A stretch of DNA of 64,000 nucleotides. Origin: Adiantum capillus-veneris. Taxonomy: Eukaryota > Streptophyta > Polypodiopsida > Polypodiales > Pteridaceae. Below are positions 32,619 through 43,149 of this stretch, piece by piece (the stretch's first letter is position 1; each line of letters starts with the position of its first letter). The DNA lies in NCBI GenBank assembly GCA_014529385.2, contig CM043963.1, forward strand, positions 97,684,412 to 97,748,411, written 5' to 3'. Below the pieces are notes generated by a model. It ran no database searches and was not told the DNA's origin. It saw only the letters and a program-made list of their open reading frames with translations. A program made the translations under genes and the position numbers.

Positions 32619-32752
32619 ATACACTCACACATACACACACACATTCACACACACCACATACACACACACCCTCTCTCACACACATCCCATCCCCTCACTC
32701 ACCCTCGCGCCCCTACAGCACGTCGCCAGCAAACCCGAAAAAAGCAAAAATA
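31425..32752 (+). repeat. Pyrimidine-rich low-complexity tract with strong strand asymmetry
   Basis: More than 1.3 kb is dominated by C and T on the plus strand. It contains long (CT)n blocks at 32090-32133, 32305-32374 and 32585-32617, poly-C at 32475-32500, and CA-rich stretches. Apparent long frames (Ser-Leu, Arg-Glu or Pro-rich) reflect composition only. Confidence 0.85.
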
Positions 32753-32774
32753 AATAAATAAATAAATAAATAAT
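32753..32774 (+). repeat. (AATA)n microsatellite
   Basis: About five and a half units. Confidence 0.95.
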
Positions 32775-33100
32775 ATATATTATACAAGCCCGATCCCACG
32801 CACGCTTGCGCACAAACATACATATACATACACTCACATACACACTCACGCATGCGCACCCGTATATACATATATACACACACATCCATCCACATGCACC
32901 CATACGTACACACACAAATATACGCAGATAAATACAAAAAAAAAACTCAAAGGAGATCTACGACGAAAAAAAAAAGAAGGAGGACTCAAATCATGCGCCA
33001 ACAACCACAAAAAGGAGAAATACGCCGAAGGCATGCCCCGGCCGACCCCGGAAGGAAGTACGCAGTACACTGACTCACTGGCAACACACCATTCGCCGGC
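32775..33100. other. CA/TA-rich low-complexity DNA, no gene
   Basis: Mixed ACATAC and CACATAC words, then an A-rich stretch. Confidence 0.5.
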
Positions 33101-33369
33101 AACACGCAACCACGATGCCAATTCGATTAATTTATAGGTTATTTTCATCATTTCTTCAGTTTCTCACCCAAGCCATTGTAAAATTCCCATTTTGTAAATA
33201 TCCTCTCTCTAGGTGATGGTCACAAAGGCCCACCTAGAGATTCTCATCTTTTAATAACCTCCCAAAACAAAGCAAGGGTCAAGCACACTGGGCCCACCAC
33301 TTTCTTTGTCTCCCCGATTAAGCTTACCCTAATCACACCGGGATTACCATAATCCAAGCAGCTAGCACC

Positions 33370-33376
33370 TATAAAT
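33370..33376 (+). promoter_or_regulatory. Candidate LTR TATA box
   Basis: TATAAAT within CACCTATAAATTGGC, about 590 bp before the primer site. Confidence 0.4.
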
Positions 33377-33397
33377 TGGCACTGAGAGGTCATTATC

Positions 33398-33421
33398 GGG
33401 GGGGGGGGGGGGGGGGGGGGG
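33398..33421 (+). repeat. Poly-G run (24)
   Basis: Uninterrupted G homopolymer within the presumed LTR. Confidence 0.9.
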
Positions 33422-33745
33422 CAGTTCATGAGAAGTCAGCACTTGGTAGAGTGTAGTGGGAAGAGTTGACACTATCACCATCACGGGGAGGGGGCTTGTG
33501 TGTTGGGTTTGCCTTGGGAATTGCACCATGTGAAGATAGCCACATCCATCTCTCGACTCCAATGGTCGATGCATACGCGTATACGCGCTCTTGATAGCAA
33601 GCTTCACAATCATTGAGTCGTCTTAGAGAATGCACCAAGTAGTTTGCACCACCTCCTCTCCCTACCTCTCTACCACCACGGCGTGTCATTTGTAAATATT
33701 GCAGAAATAATTCTCCCTCAGACCCCCGAGGGTTTTCATCATTTG

Positions 33746-33749
<4 letters not shown>

Positions 33750-33795
<46 letters not shown>
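33750..33795 (+). repeat. (CT)n microsatellite
   Basis: About 23 units within the presumed LTR. Confidence 0.95.
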
Positions 33796-33799
<4 letters not shown>

Positions 33800-33959
33800 T
33801 GTAAGTTTGCGGTGTTCATATCATCGTGGTTTGCGTCCTAGCCGCTCAAAGCTAGGTGGTGCCCCCTGTTCGCTTTACTGTGACAGGCTCGAGGCGCGCC
33901 ATTCGGCCCCCGGCGTTTTAGAGGCCGTCGAGGTTCGGGGTTCGCTTTGTTCCCGTCAT

Positions 33960-33980
33960 TTGGTGCCCCCACGGAGGAGG
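33960..33980 (+). other. Primer binding site of the plus gypsy element
   Basis: TTGGTGCCCCCACGGAGGAGG matches the site at 11111-11130 at nearly every base, implying the same tRNA primer for both elements. Confidence 0.55.
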
Positions 33981-34033
33981 GCTTTCTAAGACCCTTCGGT
34001 TTACAATGCTGAAAGTGATGCCCACTATCAATC

Positions 34034-34264
34034 ATGGACAAATGGCTGAAGGAATTTTCTAACTGGAGGACGGAAGAAGAGGAGACGAAGGAGGCACTAG
34101 CCGCCTTCATTGAAGTACTAATGCTAGGTTGCAGTGTCGTCAGCATTCAAGAGGTAAATTCTCCATCTCGTGTTGCTCGTTCTAACCATAAATTTAGAGC
34201 ATCAGGTGGGAGGTAGGGGAAGTGCCATCACTGTTGTCAACCAAGACACACTGTCAATGAGTGC
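34034..34264 (+). pseudogene. Zinc-knuckle remnant (CCHC)
   Basis: After an in-frame UAG at 34214 the frame reads GKCHHCCQPRHTVNEC, a C-x2-C-x4-H-x4-C knuckle of the retrotransposon Gag type, and then stops. The preceding 60 codons (EEEETKEALAAF, VARSNHKF) are not diagnostic. It lies before the main gag, so it may be a relic of another element or a duplicated Gag end. Confidence 0.5.
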
Positions 34265-34462
34265 TAGCCAACGAAGGCAGCGAAAGGGCTAAAATCGTCT
34301 GCATTGACATTCATCGTAAAGAAGTCATTCACATCAAAGAAGGAAAGAAAACGGTGAGGCCTCTTTTCCCTAAAGAAACTGCAGTCAAAGTTATAACTCC
34401 AAAGTGGCCTAAAGGGGCTGTTGGAGCCACAGGTAAGGAGAAGTTAAGCTAGTCTGAAACAC

Positions 34463-35000
34463 ATGACCCCGAAAGGAGAAGCATCTAGCCAAGCAAGTGC
34501 TTCAAGCTCAGAAAGCCGGGTTGTACCCAGCTTGCCAAAGAGGAAGTCATCCAAAGCTAAGCGGCGGAAGGTCGCCTACCGATTTGCACGACGCATGCGA
34601 GTGCTACCAATCCACTTTGACAATCCTGAAGAAGAAGTGGTAAGAAGATTCCCATGTCCTAGGGAAGAGTGGTTCGGCTACTGCTCTCGCTGTTTTGGAA
34701 GACGGGTAGAGGATCTTCCTCCTCTCCCTGTACAACTTATCCTGAAGAAGCTCTCTACCACGGGTGAAACCCAGTGGGCTGGTGACGAGTTGCAACTGAA
34801 TGGAGTAGAATTCATGTAACATGCCAACTACGGAAATTACCTACAATTGCTACTAGCCAAGAGACTGGGAGTGGTCAGACGCGTCGCCATCACCCCGTAC
34901 GTGCTGAGCGACGAAGGAAAGGTAGAGACCATGAAAGGCGACGACCTCTTGTGGATGTGCCGACTCATCAACACTGGCATGGTAAGAGTATAAGTAAGTA
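34463..35000 (+). pseudogene. Unidentified frame upstream of gag
   Basis: A 118-codon frame begins MTPKGEASSQASASSS, is basic (KRKSSKAKRRK), and continues VRRFPCPREEWFGYCSRCFG and AGDELQLNGVEFM. A single UAA at 34817 interrupts it. The same phase continues as HANYGNYLQLLLAKRLGVVR and MKGDDLLWMCRLINTG to about 34993. Continuity across the stop suggests a real former protein of at least 177 residues. I do not recognise it. Its place between primer site and gag fits the extra ORF1 of Ogre-like elements, whose function is unknown. A captured host gene is the alternative. Confidence 0.5.
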
Positions 35001-35329
35001 TCCCACCCTCTGTGCATGATGGAAAATGAGTCGACGGAATTCCCGTTCAGATTCCTGCATCATATGCATGTGAATAACTATGTAGATAGGAAAGTCTTCT
35101 ACCAACAGAAGATCGTATACCTATTCGGTGCGGCGCTACTAGGAGAAATTCTCAATTCCCCAAACCTTATCATTCTCCCCATATTGGATTACCATCATTC
35201 CTTTAATGTTTCTATCTTTATCTTGTTTTAACCTATCCACCCACCCCTGTAAAAAGCCGCTATGAGCCGCTACTGTTGTTAATGTATATATATAAAAAAA
35301 AGGTTTGTAATTTCTTGAGTCACTACCAT

Positions 35330-36072
35330 GGCAAGTGTTTCTTTCCCCATGTGCAGTGGAAAGAAGGGAGAAGATCTCACCACCAACGTTTTGGATGATT
35401 TCGACATTGCTTGTGTCATCTCCAACAAAGATGATGACGCTTCATGACTTAGAATTTTTCCTCTACTGATGAAAGTAGAGGCCAAGTCCTGGTATAATGC
35501 ATTTCCCCAGGCTACCAAGAATGCATGGGATGTGTTAAGGGCTGCTTTTGTAAAGAGGTTTGGTGGAGGTACAACCTCGGATAAGCTATGGCAGCTACTG
35601 ACAGAATTAAAGCAGGGAGGTCTGCTGGAGTATGCCACCTACAAGTCCAAATTTGTGGACTTATGAATGGGTTTTCTCACTGGAGGAAGGCGAAGGAGCG
35701 CCTAATTTCCTAAATAAGAACCGTTTCATTGCTAGTCTATGGTCGCCGCTTAGAGAGAAGGTGAAGGGAAGGTTTCCTGCAACATATGAGTTGGCAGTCG
35801 AAGTAGCCCGCCTTAAAGACAAGAAGCTGCGCATGCAAGCAAGAGTAAACGAGGCAGAGGAAACAAGCTCGGCTCAACCAACCCCAGTGACTGCAACAGC
35901 CAATCATAGAGTCCAACCGCAAGAGGCATCAGAAGAGCAGCAAGACTTGCTGAGTCGCATCACCACCCAACTAGAGAGTTTATTTGTGCATTTGGTGCAG
36001 CAAGGGCATGAATCTGTCAGGAATCCAGAACAAGGAAGAGGACAACAAAGGCAGAACCAAGAGTATCACTGA
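35330..36072 (+). pseudogene. Gypsy Gag (broken)
   Basis: The first part (35469-35666) shows the gag core pattern KVEAKSWYNAFPQATKNAW, LRAAFVKRFGG and LLTELKQGG. A shift near 35640 leads to a 146-codon frame (35632-36072) with NRFIASLWSPLREKVKGRFP and ELAVEVARLKDKKLRMQARV, ending in a Gln-rich tail. These two halves form one capsid-type Gag. An in-frame UGA (near 35445) lies upstream of the first half. A Lys/Glu-rich frame (36127-36324) follows and probably belongs to the Gag-protease linker. Confidence 0.7.
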
Positions 36073-36437
36073 TGAGTATGGCTGATGAGTGACTCTTGAT
36101 GCTCCAAACACATACTGGTTATTAGCTTGGAGGCTAAAGGGAAGGGAAAGGTAGAAGAATTAGTTCGAGAGAAGCACAAAGGGAAAGCGAAGGTAGAAGA
36201 AGTGGATGCTATGGGAGTGAAGCGTGCCAGGCACGAGGAAGCATCTCAAAGAGAAGAAAAGATGAAAGGGAAGACCGAGTCTAGCAAGCAAGCAGCTAAA
36301 CCGACATCGTGGCCTTCTCATTAGGTGAGTATGCAAAATCCTATGACTTAGTTCAGGATGTGTTAATGTAGGGCCCGAAGATAAATTGGCCCCAATTAAT
36401 CCACCTTGCACCAAGGATCAGGAGGCAATGGACAAAA

Positions 36438-37075
36438 ATGGTAAGTACCAGGAAATCAAGGCCCAGGATAGTTGGGGCTATCTCTGGATGGTATCTCGAC
36501 GACATCCTACCAACCATGGACGCTCACATCAAGGGGCAAAAAATCTCAAACGTCTACATAGATGGTGGCGTGCAAATATGCGTCATGAGTGAGAAGATGA
36601 TGCACCATCTAGGTCTAGAGGTAAGTAGGCCGACACCCTGCCGAGCCAAGATGGCAAACAATGTAAGAGTGAAATGCGTAGGCATTGTAAATGCGGTCAA
36701 AGTAAAAGCATTCAATACAGAAGTAGAGTTAGACATCTTCGTCATGCCACACAAGGGGGAGGGCTACCCCATCATTCTTGGGAGGACTTGGCTTATGGCT
36801 ATGGAAGCTAAAAAAGACTAGAGCACCGGAATGATTCAGATGAAGGACGCTAAAGGGAAGTCCATATTCTACGACATGAGGACTGGAAAGCAGCACAACA
36901 TGATCTTGGAGGCTTCAGAAGATGAGTCCACCAGCGACTATTCGTCTACCTCAGGAGAAGAGACTACCACCACCGACGGAAGTGACAATAGCATCGAGGT
37001 GATGGGGTTCATTCTTAAAGACCCAAAAAGATTGACACAATCATAAACACCCCCGGCGAACCAAGAGGAATCATC
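36438..37075 (+). pseudogene. Gypsy aspartic protease and acidic linker
   Basis: The active-site segment VYIDGGVQICVMSEK (Asp at residue 42 of the frame starting 36438) uses the DGG form seen at 9.7 kb. MANNVRVKCVG and GYPIILGRTWLMAMEA are the later protease motifs. An UAG at 36819 separates it from the acidic linker (EASEDESTSDYSSTSGEETT), which ends at a UAA near 37044. It would process Gag-Pol. Confidence 0.75.
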
Positions 37076-37079
37076 AAGT

Positions 37080-38385
37080 ATGCAGTCCGTGGAGGATGTA
37101 GGTAAGTTACAAAAAATGCTCTCAAATGAGTTAACAAATGAAGAAAGGAAGGAGTACGTCTCCATGCTAGGTAACTTCACTACTTTGTTCATTGATGGCT
37201 ATGATAAGATCATAGGAATTGCAGTAGTGCAACACCACATAAAACTCAAGGAAGGCAGTAAACCCGTAGTACAAAAGCTCAGAAGACTTGGAGTAATCCA
37301 ACAAGAGGTACTACTTAAAGAAGTGAGAAGTTTGCTACAAGCAGGTTTCATCTACCCTGTCGAAGACTCAGAATGGGTCTCCCCAGTAGTAGTCACACAA
37401 AAAAAAAGGGTAAGTGGAGAATCTGTGTGGATTATAAACCTCTCAATGTAGCCACGAAGAGGGATCACTTTCCCCTCCCATTCCAGGATGAAATACTCAA
37501 TGAAGTGGCAGGTCACGAATGATACACAGTGTGTGATGGCTACTTAGGATACTTCCAAATTAGCATTGCGGAGGAAGATCAAAAGAAGACAACCTTCATC
37601 AGACCTTGGGGATGCTTTGCCTACAGAGTGATGCCCTTTGGCCTCACTAACGCCTCGGCCACATTTCAACGCTATGTGACCTTTGTTTTCCAACACTACT
37701 TTGGAACATCGATACGGGTTTTCATCTATAGCTCATGAGCCCTTCATTTAAGCAAAGTCTATGATGGATTAACCAAGCTACAAACCTTGGGTGGCCAGCT
37801 CAACGTGGATAAGTGTCACATTGGTGAAAGCAAAGTCACTCTCCTTGGCCATGTAATTTCAACAAAAGGGATCGAGGCTGACCCTAGCAAGATTCAAGCC
37901 CTGGTATCTTTGTCGTCACCCACCACCGCTAAGCAGCTGGTTTCTTTCCTTCAGAAGGTAAGATACTTAAGCAGGTTCATTCACTTGCTATCTCAAGTGG
38001 TCCTTCCCCTACAACAACTCACCCAGAGGGATGTATTCTCATGGAGTGAAGAGAATGAGCAGCAGTTTACTAAGGTAAAGCAAATCCTAGCTAAGCTTCC
38101 CACCATTTCACCTCCTAAGTGGGACTAGCCATTTTATGCGGACCCTAGTGTGGGAAGTAATACACTCGGAGCCGTGCTAATGCAAAAGGACCCCAAAACT
38201 TCTTTCATGTGTCCTATTTACTTCTCTAGTCGTGTCATGACCCCGTCAGAAAAGGGATTTACCGAAGTAGAACACATGGTTCTGGCACTAATGTTTGCTA
38301 CCACAAAGTTCCGCTCCTATCTTCTGCCTAGACCCTTTGTAATCCTAACAATGGAAGAAGTTTTCCCATATGTAATGCGACACAG
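37080..38385 (+). pseudogene. Gypsy reverse transcriptase and start of RNase H (catalytic motif lost)
   Basis: The RT lead-in (EEVLLKEVRSLLQAGFIYPV-like, SEWVSPVVVTQKK) is followed by a shift in the A-run at about 37397-37406, after which GKWRICVDYKPLNV continues. Motif A reads VCDGYLGYFQI with its Asp, and motif B MPFGLTNASATFQR. Motif C is FIYSS then UGA instead of FIDDF, so both catalytic Asp are gone. The thumb (LLGHVISTKGIEADPSKI) and RNase H start (PFYADPSVGSNTLGAVL, FTEVEHMVLALMFATTKFR, VFPYVMRH) follow until the copia junction. Confidence 0.8.
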
Positions 38386-39489
38386 TAGCACCACTATTGA
38401 AATACCACACATGTGAATCTGCAACAACTGACATGCATGCATCATGGACAGCAGGATTGTAAGTGCACTCTGTACTAAAAGCCCATTCTGCATCAACATC
38501 AGCATCACAGTCTCCTTTCAAAGAAGACTCAACAATGGTTGCATTTGTAGTGGAACCAGCATTTGCAGTGGAACCACCCTCTTTCTTCTTAGCCTCTTTG
38601 GCCTTCAACTTAGGACACTGCTTGATCAAGTGATCATTAGCTTTACAATAATGGCAACGCATCTTCTTTTTGCCCTTATCACCAGAATTTCCAGACGAAT
38701 TGCTGCCAGTAGAAGTATTAGAAATAGAAGTTTTGCCACTCGCAGCAGAACCATAAGAAGTGGTTGCATTGCTGTTACCACCCTTTCTTTGAGAAGCAGT
38801 AAAAGCCTGTTCAACTGCACGCTTCCTAGTCCTGTTTTTCTTGGAAAGTGACTCTTGCAACATCAATGTGCATAATGTATCAAACTTGAAAACTTCAGGA
38901 TTTCCTTGGGTCATAAGTCTTCAAGTACTAGCAAAAGTCTGGTAAGAATCTGGTAAGGCATAAAGAACAATTTGCATAAGGAAACTGTCTGAAATGACTT
39001 CGCCTGCAGAAACAAGTTGCTCATTGATATCCTTGACACTAGCAAGGAAAGCGTCCATATCATCTTCGTCATGCATAATGTTTGATTCCAGCTCTTTATG
39101 CAGCAAAGCAATTTTAGCTTCATTGCGGCTTGCATAAAGACCTGCTAGAATATCCCAAGCTGTTTTGCAAGTTTCATTGAACGAATGTGAGGAGTAATGG
39201 TGCACTTCACAAACAACACAATCAACGCATGAGTCTGTGCATCCTTTATATCCCAACGAGCTTGTTCTGTCGTAGGCAAAACAACTCTAATAGTAGCAAG
39301 ACTTGCAACATCCTCAACATCGCCTACCTCCTCAAAAACAAGACGTACATCAATGCCCTGCACAATATTCCAAATGCCCTTTGACACAAGAACATGTTGC
39401 AACATGTAAGCCCACATAGGGTAATCGTCCCCATCCAATCTATCCTCAGCAGCAAACATCTTGAACATATTTGTGTTGTTGTCAGCCAT
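38386..39489 (-). pseudogene. Copia Gag and truncated protease
   Basis: The start MADNNTNMFKMF is followed by YPMWAYMLQHVLVSKGIWN, the usual N-terminal Gag (DUF4219/UBN2-like) pattern. Shifts near 39170 and 38915 split it into three frames: TAWDILAGLYASRNEAKIAL, LPDSYQTFAST, and a Ser/Gly-rich linker. Next comes the zinc knuckle CHYCKANDHLIKQC (C-x2-C-x4-H-x4-C, intact) and the protease active site VWYFNSGAT. The usual DSGA is NSGA, so the catalytic Asp is Asn. Beyond GAT the frame enters the neighbouring gypsy DNA in antisense. Confidence 0.8.
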
Positions 39490-39797
39490 GGAAAATGTTT
39501 GCACTTGATGTAAAAACTGCCCAAAATGAGGACAAACTGAGTGAGACCAGCACGTGCTATATAGCACAAATAGCAGACTATATTGGACATGTTATGCAGT
39601 AATTGGGCCTGACAGAAAATCTGCACAAAATGACGAAATTGCATGTGCAGACCTGGCTGTAGTGGAAACGGAGGTCGAAATGAGCCCAAATTAAAAATCT
39701 GAGCAGACCTACAAACGCTCGCCAAAGCTCACAGAAATTGGAGAAAGTGAGCAGGCGGGTGTTGGAGCTGCTGGCGACTAAGCCTGGAGGACGCAAC

Positions 39798-39813
39798 CTG
39801 CTCTAATACGAAT
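39798..39813 (-). other. Copia primer binding site (degenerate initiator Met type)
   Basis: On the minus strand ATTCGTATTAGAGCAGG follows CCAACA. It resembles TGGTATCAGAGC with two or three changes. Confidence 0.55.
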
Positions 39814-40014
39814 TGTTGGAATTAGGGTTGCAGAGAAACGCACACAGCTTGGAGAAGATGAAGGAAGCTCAAGGCACACAACTGAGAGTGTATTACTTAG
39901 TGTGCAATGGAAAGATAAATAGCCCTAGAGTGATGGGCATATATACAATGCACGGGGGAAAAAAAATCCTAAAGAGGGAAAAAATGCCCCGGTGGTCCTA
40001 GTGTGTTCACACAC
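39814..40014 (-). repeat. Copia 5' LTR (about 200 bp)
   Basis: On the minus strand it runs from TGTGTGAACACAC to CCTAATTCCAACA, with TG and CA ends. The right boundary could shift by a few bases because of the TGTG run. Confidence 0.6.
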
Positions 40015-40017
40015 ATC

Positions 40018-40885
40018 ACTACCACATGTATATGGTAACATCATCATCTTCACTTTCCACACTAGTGCTGAAACTTTCACATTCATCTACCATGTCCTTG
40101 CCATTTTGCACCATAGGCATGTGTATGGTCTTCAAAGTTGCTTCACATACTTAATTTGCATCGACTTTGTACATATGGGCATCCACACGTGTCTCCAAAC
40201 TGTCATCCTTGCCAGCATGAGCATCTACAATTATGACATTATGCACATAAAGGTCATCCACACTATCCATACCACGTATTGACAAAGGGCACTTCATGCC
40301 TGTAGCAACACACAACTTTCTCTCCTTTTGTAGCGGTATCTTTAATGCTTCACGCATGGAATTGGACTCTTTCTCTTGCACTTTCACTTTAAGGACTGAT
40401 CGTAATAAACTTATGAATACTTGTACTCTTTGGCTATTTGTAAAACTATAATAGAAATCCTCCTTAGACATGACTTCCACATGCAATAGAGCATCTTTCC
40501 AAACTCTCCAAGCATCATCAAATCTTGACCAAAATTCTGCAACAGACTTGTGCTCTTGCATAAACAAACTAGTGACCTGTTTCCATGCATCTTGGTGAGG
40601 GGTCACCTTCTTGAACTGCTTCAAAAAGAATCTCTTAAACATGTCCCGATTGCCCTTCTCATCTAGTGCCAAGATCTCATACCAATTGTTTGCATTCCCT
40701 CTGACCACTAGATTGATGCCTGTAAGCTTTTGCACCTCACTTGGAACTCCACAACATAAACATGTCAAATCAAACTCATATGATGCAACCCAATTCTCTG
40801 CATCCTCGTAACTTGTGAAAAAAGATGGTTGGAATGGCACCACCATCTTGAAATTTCCTTCAACATGCAAAATTGCATACATCAC
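40018..40885 (-). pseudogene. Gag of a third gypsy-type element
   Basis: A 244-codon frame (MMYAILHVEGNFKMVVPFQP) has the retrotransposon gag core: NANNWYEILA, FKRFFLKQFKKVTPHQDAW and QEHKSVAEFWSRFDDAW. It ends at a single UAA near 40151, but the same phase stays open for about 43 more codons (VCEATLKTIHMPMVQNG, ESEDDDVTIYMW) to about 40018. There the copia LTR begins, so the copia element landed in or next to this gag. The primer site lies upstream at 40931-40950. No pol part of this element is in the window. Confidence 0.75.
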
Positions 40886-40930
40886 TGCTCAAAATTCCAA
40901 ATTCTGGTTGCACAACCTGAAATTTTCGCA

Positions 40931-40950
40931 TCCCTAGTGGGATCGCCAAA
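40931..40950 (-). other. Primer binding site of the third gypsy element
   Basis: On the minus strand TTTGGCGATCCCACTAGGGA follows an LTR-like end (CCCCATCA). TGG pairs with a tRNA CCA end. It differs from the TGGTGCCCCCAC site of the other two gypsy elements. Confidence 0.6.
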
Positions 40951-41561
40951 GGATGATGGGGCAAAAGATGTCGTGCGCACACTCACACACCCAGACAACT
41001 CAACACCACACAAGCATTTAATTAGATTCTAACCCACACACATCACCACTCAAGATCTCAACAAAAATACTACCCAGAAGCTCAATTCAAACTCCAAACA
41101 CCTCGACCTAGAAGCCCTTGCCTGCCTGCTCGCAACAGACACTACAAGGTGAGTCGAGTTGATCACCGCTTGAAATCACACATGATGGTGACCAAAATGT
41201 ACAAGAAGAACCATCAAAAACTCCAGCCACAAAATTCCTCTCTCAAACCATTGCAAAACCTTCACCTAACTTCACTCTGTTGGACTCTTTGGAGTAGCGC
41301 CAACCCTAATGGCACTGATACAAGATCACATAATCTTGCAAAAAGCCGCACCTTATTCCCTCAATTCCTCACACATACACACGTCCATGGAAACCTGAGA
41401 ACTTCCATAGAATCTCCCCAAGTGGAAAATTGAAGAGAGAAAGCTCTCATTCACTCCTCCACACACTCGAAAACAGGACACGAACGCGACGGGACTACAC
41501 TAGACCACCTGTAGGAACCCTGCTTCCTCCCCCACAGAGGGGTGAAAGTGCTGATATTCAA

Positions 41562-41568
41562 ATTTATA
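41562..41568 (-). promoter_or_regulatory. Candidate LTR TATA box
   Basis: TATAAAT on the minus strand (ACTTATAAATTTGAA), upstream of the gag at 40885. Confidence 0.4.
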
Positions 41569-41929
41569 AGTCCTCCCTCAGACTCAACACTTACACCACC
41601 ATGACTGATGTGGCAATTTGAAGCCTTTCCACACCTTTTTTGGCCAATTTTGACCCTCGACGGGCATTTTTCGTGAAAAAAACCCCAAACAGACACCAAA
41701 TTTTTTATGCTTGATCCTTCATACCCAAAACACTTTGCTACATCCCCACATTCCATTTTTGACCACTTCTAGGGGCAGTGCACGCATCATCGCAGATCAG
41801 GCACCGCGAAGAGACAGTTACCGCATGTGCCAAACTTCCCAGGGGGTCAAGGGTGTCCACATCTCCCACTTGCATTATTTACATTCAAGAAAGCTAAAAT
41901 ACATTTCCTAAATCCAAAAGAATACACTT

Positions 41930-42103
41930 GGGATCACATCCAAGTCTTTGATACCGTGTCCAAGCACGTGTGTATGCCCGACTATCGGCACCCGACATGA
42001 CTATTTGACACATACTAGGGATCACATCCAAGTCTTTGATACCCTGTCCAAGCACGTGTGTATGCCCGACTATCGGCACCCGACATGACTATTTGACACA
42101 TAT
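41930..42103 (+). repeat. 88-bp tandem duplication
   Basis: GGGATCACATCCAAGTC ... ATTTGACACATA occurs at 41930-42017 and 42018-42103 with almost no differences. It lies upstream of the TATA box of the LTR on the minus strand. Confidence 0.9.
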
Positions 42104-42300
42104 ACATCGTTTTCCATACTTGAAACCGAATATCACATTAGAAAACCTTCCAAATGCATGTAAAAACCTCTTTATATAGACATTTCCATGCATATACCCA
42201 CTACCATGTACATACAAAAAGTGGTTTATCAACGTTATTCTTGTCGCCACCATTGAAAACAATTTGGATTGCATTTCAATTTGATTGAGCTTTGTCTTCT

Positions 42301-43149
42301 ATGAATCCAAAGAAGTTAGCTCTTTCATGCCCATGTGATATCATTAACTCATTTAGGCACTCCCAAAACAAACATTGAGATTCCATATCTTCCTCCTCCA
42401 TTTCACAAGTTGCAATAGTGAGAAGGTCCTGCATGTTGCAAAAGAACTGTCAAAGAATGTGTCATGTGCGACCTACATTGCTACCAAGGTTACCCACATA
42501 CCTTAGATCATAGACATGACATGCCATCGTGACCCAGTCATTCACACGTTTAGTGTGATTGAAATAAATCCATGCAAGTTCGAAGATCGTTGTCCACATC
42601 TTGTCTCATTCGGTTCACCAACAAGTCCACATCAAATGTTGGACCTACTATGGACATTTTGAATACATAGCATTTCTCTCCTTCCTTACCTTGATCAAAG
42701 AACCTGCTATCATGGAAAAAATCATATGTGTAGTCTCACTTGAGCTTAAGGAGTGTGTCAATGCCAAAAGACTCTTTGCCACCACCTCTTTGTGAAACAG
42801 ACACTGACCTTCGAAACCTACCAAGCTCGCAATGTTAGGACTAAATATACACAAGAAATGAGTTTTGCATTGAAAAACGAATAACGGAAAATGCACATGC
42901 CAATTAACTTGCACTAAGAGTCCCAACTCTTCTGCTATTGCAAATAGTTGTTGCTCACCTAAACTTCCATCCTTAGTGTTGCTATGAAGAAGTGTACAAG
43001 AAGATTAATAAAGATTAAGATCAATTAAGTAAAATAATGTATTATCATCACTTCACACTTGTTTATATACCCACATATAATAAACTAGCTGTTGATATTT
43101 TCAAACTATAAAAACAAAATTAGCTTTTAAAGAAATGAAAATTTATAAA
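42301..43149. other. No recognisable gene
   Basis: Short frames on both strands (for example 42648-42926 minus) without known motifs. Confidence 0.4.

Larger units (their letters stand above)
33101..33958 (+). repeat. Probable 5' LTR of the plus-strand gypsy element (left edge uncertain)
   Basis: The right edge is CCCGTCA, one base before a primer site nearly identical to that of the minus gypsy element. A TATA box lies at 33370. A G24 run (33398-33421) and a (CT)n tract (33750-33795) are inside it. The left boundary is a guess. Confidence 0.45.
33960..38385 (+). mobile_element. Ty3/gypsy element, plus strand, primer site to RNase H (truncated)
   Basis: Order: primer site, a zinc-knuckle remnant, an unidentified frame, gag, protease, RT and the start of RNase H. 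Sequence identity stops at about 38385, where a minus-strand copia fragment begins. Stops and shifts occur throughout. An extra frame before gag is a known trait of Ogre/Tat-type plant elements. The second RNase H and integrase are missing, so the lineage is tentative. Confidence 0.75.
38386..40014 (-). mobile_element. Ty1/copia fragment: 5' LTR, leader, gag and start of protease
   Basis: Read leftward, it has an LTR (40014-39814), a primer site, a leader of about 310 bp, gag from an ATG at 39489, and a protease that stops just after its active site at about 38386. It is flanked on the left by a plus-strand gypsy RNase H and on the right by a minus-strand gypsy gag, so it joins two different elements. 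Confidence 0.75.
40954..42300 (-). repeat. Probable 5' LTR of the third gypsy element (far edge uncertain)
   Basis: The inner edge is the TCA at 40954. A minus-strand TATA box lies at 41562-41568, giving an R/U5 of about 600 bp. The upstream part, presumably U3, holds an 88-bp tandem duplication. The outer boundary is not determined. Confidence 0.4.

Noticed and set aside
36068-36095. CTGATGAG twice, reminiscent of a hammerhead ribozyme core
   Set aside because: No GAAA at the required spacing and no flanking stems; probably chance within a gypsy gag linker.
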